Assembly (NCBI GenBank): GCA_036388635.1
Contig: DASVRL010000420.1
Span: 1-24,679 of the forward strand
Length of the DNA stretch: 24,679 bases
Direction: 5' to 3'
DNA from: JALZHR01 sp036388635
GTDB taxonomy: Bacteria > Acidobacteriota > Blastocatellia > Pyrinomonadales > Pyrinomonadaceae
Part shown: piece by piece, positions 14,997-21,560 of the stretch
Layout of the letters: every line of letters begins with the position of its first letter
Numbering within the stretch: the first letter of the stretch is position 1
Program-made: the position numbers and the translations under genes
The notes under the pieces: generated by a model
What the model was told of the DNA's origin: nothing
The model's input: the letters and a program-made list of their open reading frames with translations, nothing else
Databases searched by the model: none

Positions 14997-15017
14997 GACG
15001 AATGACGAATGACTAAT
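14997..15017. repeat. Short heptamer array, unit GACGAAT
   Basis: Three contiguous units: GACGAAT (14997), GACGAAT (15004), GACTAAT (15011). A degenerate continuation with GCGAATGAC and GACTGAC follows to about 15039. The unit is unrelated in sequence to the array at 14931 but has the same period. Confidence 0.85.
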
Positions 15018-15282
15018 CTGAGCGAATGACTGACCGACCCCGGCTGTTTCCGGCTTGCGCCGGGAACAACTCTTTTGTCCGGTGCGATTTTTCGGGATTG
15101 CTTTTCCGGCTGGCGGCAACTTTTTTGTTGTTGTTGCTGGTCTATTTCAAATAATTGCCGCCGGCGTTTTAAAGCTTTCCCGATTGACCGCGCCGAACCT
15201 TTCGTCACCTTCGACCCTTTTTCGTTTGGCACCGATTTTTGTTTTCAAAAGTGAACCGGGGCGGGTCAATCATTCGCTTTAT

Positions 15283-15379
15283 TCGGTCTTTGGTCTTCGG
15301 ATTTCGGTCTTCGTTAAAACATTACGCTCAATATTGAGCGGTAAAAATCGAAGACCGAAGTCCGAAGTCCGAAGACCAT
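15283..15379. repeat. Heptamer inverted repeat around a perfect 16-base palindrome
   Basis: The left arm holds TCGGTCT (15283), TTGGTCT (15290), TCGGATT (15297), TCGGTCT (15304). The right arm, from 15349, holds CGA then AGACCGA (15352), AGTCCGA (15359), AGTCCGA (15366), AGACCAT (15373), the inverse of the left arm apart from one heptamer indel. The centre is CGCTCAATATTGAGCG (15325-15340), a perfect palindrome. It begins 11 bases beyond the sigma-factor stop and could fold into a long hairpin or cruciform. Confidence 0.9.
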
Positions 15380-15389
15380 TTTTCAAATA

Positions 15390-16106
15390 TCAAAAACCAT
15401 TCAACTTTTTCCGCAGCTCTTCGCGTCCGCGGGCGATACGCGATTTCACCGTGCCGACGTTGGCGTCCAGCGCGACGGCGATTTCTTCATAGGTAAAACC
15501 TTCGATGTCGCGCAAAATCACGGCTTCGCGAAAGTTTTCCGGCAGTTCCGATAAAGCCGTTCGCAAAGCTTTTTCGCGCTCGCGCCGCAGCGTTTCCGTT
15601 TCGGGATTCGCGGCGGAACCGGACGCCAGCGTTTCGCTTAAAGGCGTTTCCGTCAAAGGATTTTCCGCGTCGAGCGAAACGGTCACATTCGATTTGCGCC
15701 GTTTCCACCAGCGAAAGCGATTGCGCGATTCGTTGATGGCGATGCGAAAAAGCCACGTTTTCAAATCCGCGTCGCCGCGAAAATTTTTGATGGCTTTGAG
15801 CGCCCGCAAAAAAGTTTCCTGCGTCAAATCCTGCGCTTCCTCGACATCTTCGGTCAGGCGAATCAGAAAAGCGTAAACGTCTGCCGAATATCTGACGACG
15901 AGCATATCGAACGCCTGCGCGTCGCCGGTTTTCAATCTTTCAAGGAACTCGGCTTCGACGGCTGAGCGGGCAGTCGAAACCTGTGTTGCCGTCGCAGCAA
16001 CACTCGTCAATTCTCCTTCGTCAAATGTCATTGACTTGCTGAAGAACATTTTCCGCCTTTTCTCCATCTCGGCTGTCTCCAGCGTCGAGAATTTCAAATT
16101 GCTCAT
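15390..16106 (-). CDS. ECF-type RNA polymerase sigma factor
   Basis: A 238-residue protein with a roughly 50-residue N-terminal extension, then sigma region 2 (DAQAFDMLVVRYSADVYAFL through WLFRIAINESRNRF) and region 4 (LRTALSELPENFREAVILRD with the helix-turn-helix FTYEEIAVALDANVGTVKSR). It carries no region 3, as expected for ECF sigmas. It recruits RNA polymerase to a small regulon, probably for envelope stress, under control of the membrane anti-sigma factor encoded downstream. AAAAGGCGG precedes the ATG at 16106. In-frame ATGs exist at residues 14, 20 and 26, so the true N-terminus is uncertain. A GGAAC-N17-GTCTAA promoter just upstream suggests autoregulation. Confidence 0.9.
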   Translation of the reverse strand: MSNLKFSTLETAEMEKRRKMFFSKSMTFDEGELTSVAATATQVSTARSAVEAEFLERLKTGDAQAFDMLVVRYSADVYAFLIRLTEDVEEAQDLTQETFLRALKAIKNFRGDADLKTWLFRIAINESRNRFRWWKRRKSNVTVSLDAENPLTETPLSETLASGSAANPETETLRREREKALRTALSELPENFREAVILRDIEGFTYEEIAVALDANVGTVKSRIARGREELRKKLNGF

Positions 16107-16132
16107 CCGCCTTTTCAGCGCGAACTAACCTA

Positions 16133-16161
16133 TTAGACACCGATTTTAAAATTTTGTTCCC
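16133..16161 (-). promoter_or_regulatory. ECF-type autoregulatory promoter of the sigma-factor gene
   Basis: On the minus strand GGGAAC (16161-16156) and GTCTAA (16138-16133) are separated by 17 bases, closely matching RpoE/AlgU-like ECF promoters (GGAAC...TCTAA). The start would lie near 16126, about 20 bases before the ATG. A partial duplicate of the -35 surroundings (TTTAAAATTT then GTTC) occurs at 16189-16201. Confidence 0.7.
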
Positions 16162-16241
16162 GAAAAATGAAAATTTTTTTCGAAAAATTTAAAATTTGTT
16201 CGCCCGCCCGACCTTCAGATGCATAAAACATCTTTGCACAC

Positions 16242-16294
16242 TTGTCACTGGCTGGCATTTTACGCTACATTTGAGTTTTTCGTATAAACTCAAA
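16242..16294 (+). promoter_or_regulatory. Possible promoter and leader hairpin of the TPR membrane protein gene
   Basis: TTGTCA (16242-16247) and TACATT (16266-16271) are 18 bases apart. The perfect inverted repeat TTTGAGTTT (16270-16278) / AAACTCAAA (16286-16294) overlaps the -10 edge and the start region, so it could be an operator or a leader hairpin. The promoter match is moderate; the palindrome is plain. Confidence 0.4.
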
Positions 16295-16333
16295 TTATCA
16301 TCCGAACGATTTAGAAAGCAGAATATTGCAGTA

Positions 16334-17215
16334 ATGGCTACAAGAAAGAAAAGATTACAGGAAGTGAAACCGGCAACGGTCGCAGGAGATGCGACGACGC
16401 CGAAAGAAACGCCGCGTTACCAGGACGCTTTTCAGCGCCGCACGGAAAGACGCATCGAAGACGTCAGCCGAAAGGTCGAAGGCAAAGGCAAAACGATTCT
16501 TTACGCGCTGGGCGCGCTCGCCGTGCTGGCGATTCTACTCGGAATTTTTGTTTCGTGGAATCGTCGCTCGAACGCCGCCGCGCAAGCCGCGCTCGGCAAG
16601 GCAATCGAAACCTCCGAAGCGCAGGTGACGACGCAGCCGCCGATGATCGCCGGTTCGACCGAAAAAACCTTTAAAACCGAAAAGGAACGAGCCGAAGCCG
16701 CGATCGCCGAATTTAAAGGCGTCGCCGATAAATACGGCAGCCCGACGCGTGAAAAGGCGCAGTATTTTATCGCCGTCAACAAGCTTTCGATTGACCGCGC
16801 CGCCGCCGTCGCCGAACTGGAAAATCTGGCTAAATCCGGCGGGGAAGTCGGGACGCTTTCGAAATTCGCGCTGGCGCAGGCAAAAGAAGGCGACGGAAAA
16901 TTTGACGAAGCCGCCGCGCTTTACGGCGAGCTGGCGGCGCTGAGCGACCCGATTGTCTCCAAAGACACAATCAATTTCGCGCTGGCGTCGATTTACGAAA
17001 AACAGGGCAAAAAAGAAGACGCCGCCAATCTTTACTACAACATCGCCAAACCCGCCTACGAAGCCAAAGACGCCGACGGAAAAGCGACGCAGCCTTCGCA
17101 GACGGCGCGCGAAGCGCGAACCAAGCTTCAGGCATTAGACCCGACCCGCGCGGCGGAAATCAAAGAACCCGCGCCGGAAATGCCGCAGATGCCGGGTGGT
17201 TTTCCGATTGGCTAG
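16334..17215 (+). CDS. Membrane-anchored TPR-like protein (YfgM-like)
   Basis: From the ATG at 16334 the product has 293 residues. A basic, polar N-terminus (MATRKKRLQEVKPATVAGDA) leads to one transmembrane helix at about 54-74 (ILYALGALAVLAILLGIFVS), then an Ala/Glu/Lys-rich helical region with TPR-like pairs (about 120-270), for example FDEAAALYGELAALSDP and INFALASIYEKQGKKEDAAN. It ends in a Pro/Met tail (EMPQMPGGFPIG). The architecture matches the YfgM/TPR_21 group, inner-membrane proteins that contact the Sec translocon and periplasmic chaperones in E. coli; whether this one does is unknown. The longer frame from 16196 reads through the promoter-like region and is rejected. No good Shine-Dalgarno precedes the ATG. 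It is divergent from the ECF sigma gene. Confidence 0.75.
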   Translation: MATRKKRLQEVKPATVAGDATTPKETPRYQDAFQRRTERRIEDVSRKVEGKGKTILYALGALAVLAILLGIFVSWNRRSNAAAQAALGKAIETSEAQVTTQPPMIAGSTEKTFKTEKERAEAAIAEFKGVADKYGSPTREKAQYFIAVNKLSIDRAAAVAELENLAKSGGEVGTLSKFALAQAKEGDGKFDEAAALYGELAALSDPIVSKDTINFALASIYEKQGKKEDAANLYYNIAKPAYEAKDADGKATQPSQTAREARTKLQALDPTRAAEIKEPAPEMPQMPGGFPIG

Positions 17216-17248
17216 TTAATTATAAAGTGCGCAAGAGTTAGCCCGCCA

Positions 17249-17333
17249 AACAGGCGAAAAGGGGCGAAAAAACAAGAAATTCGTAAAATTCTTTCTTTTA
17301 TTTTCGCTTGTTTCGCGCTTTTCGCGGGCTGTT
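17249..17333. repeat. Imperfect inverted repeat with GCGAAAA-type units
   Basis: The left part (from 17249: AACAG, GCGAAAAG, GGGCGAAA) is matched by the reverse complement of the right part (from 17333 downwards: AACAG, CCC, GCGAAAAG, CGCGAAA), with a 3-base insertion. It resembles the heptamer elements elsewhere but its period is less regular. It lies between the TPR gene and its terminator-like hairpin. Confidence 0.6.
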
Positions 17334-17361
17334 TCTCTTAAAACCAATTCCATTTGGATTT

Positions 17362-17417
17362 AAAGATTCAATATCCGAGCCGAATAAACAAACGGCTCTC
17401 GGATATTGAATCTTTTT
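17362..17417 (+). terminator. Intrinsic terminator after the first TPR gene
   Basis: A long stem (17362-17382 with 17393-17415, about 21 bp, with a 2-base bulge) around a 10-base loop is followed by a T-rich stretch (TTTTTATTT). It separates the two plus-strand TPR genes. Confidence 0.8.
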
Positions 17418-17435
17418 ATTTAAGCCCGGAAAAAT

Positions 17436-17464
17436 TTGAAAAATTCTGCGGAATTAGGTATTTA
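17436..17464 (+). promoter_or_regulatory. Possible promoter of the second TPR gene
   Basis: TTGAAA (17436-17441) and TATTTA (17459-17464) have a 17-base spacer. The start would fall near 17471, about 25 bases before the GTG. The preceding terminator makes a separate promoter likely. Confidence 0.5.
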
Positions 17465-17495
17465 TAACAATATAGACTTTTTAAAGGAATAAAAC

Positions 17496-18917
17496 GTGGG
17501 ACAAATTGCCCAGATAAAAACGCGCGAAGTTTCGTCTGCTGAAAAAACTTCCGTTAAAACCGACTTTTCCGGCAAAACGAGCCGCATTCGCGTTTCGCCG
17601 AACAGTTATTTCGTCGCCGTTTTTCTGACGACGTTTCTCGCCGCATTTTTTATCTACCTGCATCTGGACGCCGCCGGAGTTTTGGCGATCGTCGTCAGCT
17701 GGCTGGTGATTCCGTCGCTGCTTTTGACGGATAAAATTCTCTTCGACGGCGAAAATCTGACGCGCACCGGAGTTGTTCCGAGCCTTTGGGCGTGGATTAA
17801 CCGGCAGCCGAATAAATTGAATGTCGGCGAGGTCGAGCAGGTCGAAACGCAGGCGATGCGGGCGCTGAAACGCGGCGGAAATGTTTTTTACCGGTATCGC
17901 ACCGCCGTGACGGGCAAAAATCTGACGTTCGCTTTCGCTTCGGGCGGCGAAGATTACCGGCAGATGGTCAAATCGCTGTTTTCCCGATTAAATGAAGACA
18001 CGCTCGACAATCGTTCAATCGAGCTGCGCGATTATCTGACCGAGCCGAAAGAAACTTTGATGAAAGCCGAATTTGCGCGCCTTCCGTCAACCGAAGTGCT
18101 GGAAAATTCGGTCAGCGAATTTCAAATTTCCAATCGGAAAAGCAAAAGAAAAGATTCGGAAACCATCGCCGAAGACCACGAAAAAGCCGAATATCTGCGC
18201 CGTCTCGCCAACGAACTGCGGCTCGCCGGACATCTTTTGCAGGCGCTCGAAGCCTTTCGCCGCGCGCTGCTTTTAAAGCCGGGCGACGCGTGGCTGATTT
18301 TCGAATTTGCGCGCTGCCTGCATTCGTTTGCCGGTTCGGAACACAACGAAAAACTCGAATTAAAGGCGAAGGCGGCGCTGCGTCTGGCGGCGATTCGCGG
18401 ACGCCGCGACAGCGAGCTGCTGGCGCGTCTGGGCGAAAGTTATTTTCAATACGGCGATTGGGAACGCGCGCGCCGCGTTTTCCAGAAAGCGCTGGACGCG
18501 ACGCAGGAAAGCTTTCGTTCCGTGCGCGGCTTGGCGGAAATCGCTCTGCGCGAGGGAAAAATCGCTCACGTTATTCATCATTTCGCGACCGCCATTCATT
18601 TCGCCGACACCAAAGCCTTGAGAAACTGGGCGAAAACCGAAACCGAATATTTTTCGCGCCTGAACACGGACGAAAATTATATGGAGCAGGAAATTCGCCG
18701 CATCAACTGGCTGGAAGGCATCCTGCGCGGCAAGAAAATGGCTCTGCGCTTTGCGATGATTGGTTTTATCGCGATTCTGGTCGGTTTGCTGACCGAAGAT
18801 ATAATCGCCAATATCGGCTGGACGGTGTCGGCGGTGAGTTTGCTGATTTGGGTCGGTTTGATAATGAGCGGAAATATGCTGGCGGAGCGCAGCTCGCTGC
18901 TCGAAGCCGAAGACTAA
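17496..18917 (+). CDS. Membrane protein with central TPR region, function unknown
   Basis: A 473-residue protein starting at GTG; AAAGGA (17483-17488) 7 bases upstream supports this start. Two hydrophobic helices at about 37-78 (YFVAVFLTTFLAAFFIYLHL and AAGVLAIVVSWLVIPSLLLT) are followed by a PH/YdbT-like beta segment (ILFDGENLTRTGVVPSLW). A helical region with TPR motifs spans about 225-385 (AGHLLQALEAFRRALLLKPG, DWERARRVFQKALDATQES). A second pair of hydrophobic helices lies near the C-terminus (about 412-460). The TPR part would sit in the cytoplasm if the paired helices are hairpins. I cannot name a family. It is the second TPR membrane protein in succession, but terminator and promoter signals suggest separate transcription. 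Confidence 0.75.
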   Translation: MGQIAQIKTREVSSAEKTSVKTDFSGKTSRIRVSPNSYFVAVFLTTFLAAFFIYLHLDAAGVLAIVVSWLVIPSLLLTDKILFDGENLTRTGVVPSLWAWINRQPNKLNVGEVEQVETQAMRALKRGGNVFYRYRTAVTGKNLTFAFASGGEDYRQMVKSLFSRLNEDTLDNRSIELRDYLTEPKETLMKAEFARLPSTEVLENSVSEFQISNRKSKRKDSETIAEDHEKAEYLRRLANELRLAGHLLQALEAFRRALLLKPGDAWLIFEFARCLHSFAGSEHNEKLELKAKAALRLAAIRGRRDSELLARLGESYFQYGDWERARRVFQKALDATQESFRSVRGLAEIALREGKIAHVIHHFATAIHFADTKALRNWAKTETEYFSRLNTDENYMEQEIRRINWLEGILRGKKMALRFAMIGFIAILVGLLTEDIIANIGWTVSAVSLLIWVGLIMSGNMLAERSSLLEAED

Positions 18918-18930
18918 AAGAATTTTTATT

Positions 18931-18987
18931 GCAGAAACAAAACAGGCGCAGAGAGAAAAAAAATCTCTGCGCCTGTTTTGTTTCTGC
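18931..18987. terminator. Bidirectional terminator, 24-bp perfect stem
   Basis: 18931-18954 pairs perfectly with 18964-18987 around a 9-base loop. A run of eight As (18956-18963) in the loop and T-rich flanks fit termination in both directions between convergent genes. Confidence 0.85.
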
Positions 18988-19002
18988 GTGTTTTATTTAT
19001 TT

Positions 19003-20052
19003 TTATTCGGCGTTGGTCGCTTTCTTCGAACGCGATTTTGTTTCCGCGCCGGTTTCGGTTTTGGCTTTGGTCGCTCGCGGCGCGCGTTTGGCGGCGGCTT
19101 TCGGCTCGGTTTCGGTTTCGCCCGCGAGCATTGCCGACCAGCGATATTCGGGCGGCGCGACTTCGCCGTTCAGTTTGTTGATAATGAAATCGGTCATCGC
19201 GTTGACGATCCAGTTGTGGTTGTATTCGCCGACCGAAGCGAGTTCGGCGTCGGGCGCCGGGTTCATAAAGTCAATCGCGTACGGGATGCCGTCTTTAATC
19301 GCAAATTCGACCGTGTTCAAATCATAGCCGAGCGCTTTGCACAGCGTGATAACGTCTTTTTCGACGCGCGCGTGCAGCTCCGGCGTAAGATAATCTTCGA
19401 CGTTCACATACTGCATTCCCGACAGGTAAGGCTTCGAAGGGTCGTACGGCATAATCAGAACTTTTTCCTGCCCGACGCAGTAACAGCGCACGAACTGGTC
19501 ATATTCAATGCCTTCCTGCAAGGTCATACACAAAGTGCCGGTCTGGTTGTAGACGTGCCAGAGTTCTTCGAGCGAATGAATTTTCGAGACGTTTTTCCAG
19601 CCGCCGCCGTCGAACGGTTTCAGAAAAGCCGGAAAGCCGACGTAGTCGATGATGCCTTGCCAGTCAATCGGAAATTCGAGATTTCTCAAGCTTTCCGAAG
19701 TAATGTCGGGAATATATTTTTCCTGCGGCAGCAGAACGGTTTTCGGAATCGCCACGCCGAGTTTCGCGCCCAGACAAAAATTAAAAAATTTATCGTCAGC
19801 CGACCACCAGAACGGGTTGTTGACGATATAAGTTCCTTCCAGCGCAAAACGCTTCAAGGTGGCGCGATAATACGGCACTTCGTGCGAAATGCGGTCGATG
19901 ATTAAATCGTAGCGTTTCGGCTCGTCTAGGCGAATGCCGCCGATTTTGACCATTTCGGCGACGATTGCGCCGTCCGATTTTTCATTGATGCTTCTGATAA
20001 TAGATTCGGGAAACGTCTGTTCGCGCCCGACTAAAATTCCGACTCTTTTCAT
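19003..20052 (-). CDS. ATP-grasp ligase-like protein with disordered basic tail
   Basis: A 349-residue protein with an ATP-grasp core. MKRVGILVGRE begins the pre-ATP-grasp domain, FLKPFDGGGWKNV (143-155) is the ATP-binding lysine/glycine-rich loop, and NTVEFAIKDGIPYAIDFMNP (246-265) carries the metal-binding acidic and Asn residues E249, D261 and N264. ATP-grasp enzymes form amide or peptide-like bonds through an acyl phosphate; the substrate here cannot be told. Residues 311-349 form a low-complexity tail rich in Ala, Lys, Thr and Glu, not part of the fold, that could bind nucleic acid or a partner. GAGGA lies about 13 bases before the ATG, a long spacing. The gene stands alone, divergent from the pilus ATPase gene. 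Confidence 0.8.
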   Translation of the reverse strand: MKRVGILVGREQTFPESIIRSINEKSDGAIVAEMVKIGGIRLDEPKRYDLIIDRISHEVPYYRATLKRFALEGTYIVNNPFWWSADDKFFNFCLGAKLGVAIPKTVLLPQEKYIPDITSESLRNLEFPIDWQGIIDYVGFPAFLKPFDGGGWKNVSKIHSLEELWHVYNQTGTLCMTLQEGIEYDQFVRCYCVGQEKVLIMPYDPSKPYLSGMQYVNVEDYLTPELHARVEKDVITLCKALGYDLNTVEFAIKDGIPYAIDFMNPAPDAELASVGEYNHNWIVNAMTDFIINKLNGEVAPPEYRWSAMLAGETETEPKAAAKRAPRATKAKTETGAETKSRSKKATNAE

Positions 20053-20101
20053 AATTTGCTGAATTCCTCTTTAAAAATTGATAGTAAATAATTGCTCGAA
20101 T

Positions 20102-20118
20102 TTTCAGATTGTCTGAAA
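20102..20118. promoter_or_regulatory. Palindrome in the divergent intergenic region
   Basis: TTTCAGA-TTG-TCTGAAA is a perfect 7-bp inverted repeat, about 50 bases upstream of the ATP-grasp ATG. A second, TCAATC-CAAAGC-GATTGA, is at about 20205-20222. Either may be an operator; nothing identifies the regulator. Confidence 0.4.
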
Positions 20119-20167
20119 CCGTTAATTTTAATTGATTAGACAAATCATCGCAAGGATTACAAAGTCA

Positions 20168-20197
20168 TTGATTAATTGACCGCGAAGATAGTAATAT
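20168..20197 (+). promoter_or_regulatory. Possible promoter of the pilus ATPase gene
   Basis: TTGATT (20168-20173) and TAATAT (20192-20197) are 18 bases apart in AT-rich DNA about 95 bases before the ATG. The match is moderate only. Confidence 0.3.
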
Positions 20198-20247
20198 TAA
20201 ATAGTCAATCCAAAGCGATTGATGCCAGCCTGTCAGAGCAAATCCGA

Positions 20248-20268
20248 TTTCTTACTTTCTACTTTCAA
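20248..20268. repeat. Short heptamer array before the pilus ATPase gene
   Basis: Three contiguous units: TTTCTTA (20248), CTTTCTA (20255), CTTTCAA (20262). It has the same 7-base period as the larger arrays, without an inverted partner. It lies in the leader 21 bases before the ATG. Confidence 0.6.
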
Positions 20269-20289
20269 CCAAAGTATCGATAAAACAAA

Positions 20290-21492
20290 ATGAGCGAGCC
20301 GATAACCAACCCCGTCAATGTTTCTTCAACTAATTCCGTAAATAATTCCGTCAAAACGCCTGCTTCTCAAATGCCCGCACAGAATCCGGCGATTTCGCAA
20401 AACACGCAGGCGTTTCACAGCGTCCTGAACCGAATGCTCAACGTCGACCCGAAGATAAGCGATTTGATATTTTCGCCCGGTCGCCCGCCGCAGGTCGAAC
20501 TGACCGGCGATTTGCAGGGCGTGCAGATTCCCGGTCTGGAACGCCTGACGCCGCCGCAAATCAAGGCGATGGCTGATTTGATGCTGCACGGCAACGAGCA
20601 GGGCTTGGAAACGCTGGACAAAAAAGGCTCAGCCGATATTTCCTACAGCGTCAACGGGCTGTGCCGCTTTCGCGTCAACATTTTTCGCCAGCGCGGAACC
20701 TACGCCATCGTGATGCGCGTGATTCCGACCAAGCCGCCGAACTGGGAAGAACTGAATCTGCCGCGCGCCGTGATGAATTCAGCGGAATTGAAAAACGGTC
20801 TGGTGCTGGTGACGGGTCCGACCGGCTCCGGTAAATCGACGACGCTGGCGGCGATTATCGACCTGATAAACTCGACCAAAAAATATCACATCGTCACCAT
20901 CGAAGACCCGATAGAATTTATTCACGAGCACAAGCTCGGCACGGTTCACCAGCGCGAGCTGCATTCGGACACGCCGGATTTTGCGCTCGCCCTGCGCGCC
21001 GCCTTGCGCCAGGCGCCGAAAGTGATTCTGGTCGGCGAGATGCGCGACCGCGAAACCATCGAAGTCGCGCTCGAAGCCGCCGAAACCGGACACCTCGTTT
21101 TATCCACTCTGCACACGGTCGATGCCGCCAAAACCATCGACCGCATCATCGGCGTATTTCCGAAAGTCGAGGAATCGGCTATCAGGACGCGCCTCGCGCA
21201 ATCGTTTCGCCGCATCATTTCACAGCGCCTGATGCCGAAAGTCGGCGGCGGAAGAATCGCTGCCATCGAAATTCTAGCCTCGAATTCGCGCACGCGTGAA
21301 TATATCGAAAAAGGCGAAAAGGAAGGACGCTCGATTGTCGACGCGATGAACGACGGAGAAATCGAAGGCATGCAGACTTTCGACCGCGTGCTCGAAAAAT
21401 TTATTCGCGAAGGTCTGGTCAGAAAAGAAATCGCCGTCGCTTACGCGACGAACCAGAATAACCTTTTGCTTTCGATCAGCGATTTGGGGTGA
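20290..21492 (+). CDS. Type IV pilus retraction-type ATPase (PilT/PilU family)
   Basis: A 400-residue secretion-type ATPase with all core motifs: Walker A GPTGSGKST (176-184), Asp box IVTIEDPIEF (201-210), Walker B VILVGEMRD (245-253) and His box TGHLVLSTLHT (266-276). The C-terminal AIRTRLAQSFRRIISQRLMP matches the PilT helix that precedes the pilus-retraction motif. It would hydrolyse ATP on the cytoplasmic side of the pilus base to power pilin disassembly and twitching. The first 40 residues are a Ser/Asn/Pro/Gln-rich, probably flexible extension not found in classical PilT (about 345 residues). No Shine-Dalgarno is visible before the ATG. It lies 12 kb from the minor-pilin operon but probably serves the same machine. 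PilT and PilU cannot be separated here. Confidence 0.9.
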   Translation: MSEPITNPVNVSSTNSVNNSVKTPASQMPAQNPAISQNTQAFHSVLNRMLNVDPKISDLIFSPGRPPQVELTGDLQGVQIPGLERLTPPQIKAMADLMLHGNEQGLETLDKKGSADISYSVNGLCRFRVNIFRQRGTYAIVMRVIPTKPPNWEELNLPRAVMNSAELKNGLVLVTGPTGSGKSTTLAAIIDLINSTKKYHIVTIEDPIEFIHEHKLGTVHQRELHSDTPDFALALRAALRQAPKVILVGEMRDRETIEVALEAAETGHLVLSTLHTVDAAKTIDRIIGVFPKVEESAIRTRLAQSFRRIISQRLMPKVGGGRIAAIEILASNSRTREYIEKGEKEGRSIVDAMNDGEIEGMQTFDRVLEKFIREGLVRKEIAVAYATNQNNLLLSISDLG

Positions 21493-21512
21493 TCCGCGCC
21501 GAACAAAAATAA

Positions 21513-21534
21513 AAAGGCGGAACTTGCCGCCTTT
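21513..21534. terminator. Terminator between convergent pilus ATPase and membrane coiled-coil genes
   Basis: AAAGGCGG (21513-21520) pairs with CCGCCTTT (21527-21534) around a 6-base loop. On the minus strand the stem is followed by a T-rich run, so it is stronger in that direction. Confidence 0.75.
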
Positions 21535-21560
21535 AAATCCGTCTGATTATAAAGTTAAAA

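Larger units (their letters stand above)
14924..15389. other. Non-coding, repeat-filled gap between sigma and anti-sigma genes
   Basis: These 466 bases separate the ECF sigma gene from its apparent anti-sigma partner. They contain three heptamer arrays (14931-14958, 14997-15017, 15283-15379), a smaller inverted repeat (GCCGTTGAG near 14951 with CTCAACCGC near 14984), and a TTG/TTGTTG-rich stretch around 15124-15137. I see no convincing gene, and no clear promoter for the anti-sigma gene. Confidence 0.65.

Noticed and set aside
14924..15232. N-terminal extension of the anti-sigma frame by about 100 codons
   Set aside because: It translates heptamer arrays into low-complexity residues, while the zinc-motif domain starts normally at the ATG at 14923.
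14931..15379. CRISPR-like appearance of the repeat arrays
   Set aside because: Units are 7 bases and contiguous, with no spacers of 25-40 bases and no cas genes.
18931..18987. 24-bp stem with 9-base loop as another heptamer element
   Set aside because: Stem and loop sizes equal those at 152-216, but the arms show no 7-base period; an ordinary bidirectional terminator explains it.
18290..19327. 345-codon plus-strand frame spanning the end of the second TPR gene and the terminator
   Set aside because: It overlaps a real gene in another frame, crosses a bidirectional terminator and enters the ATP-grasp gene from the wrong strand.
18988..19905. 305-codon plus-strand frame opposite the ATP-grasp gene
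   Set aside because: Antisense shadow; the minus strand has ATP-grasp motifs.
2099..20052. Functional pair of YbdK-like ligase and ATP-grasp protein
   Set aside because: Such pairs occur elsewhere, but here they are 16 kb apart on opposite strands, so linkage gives no support.
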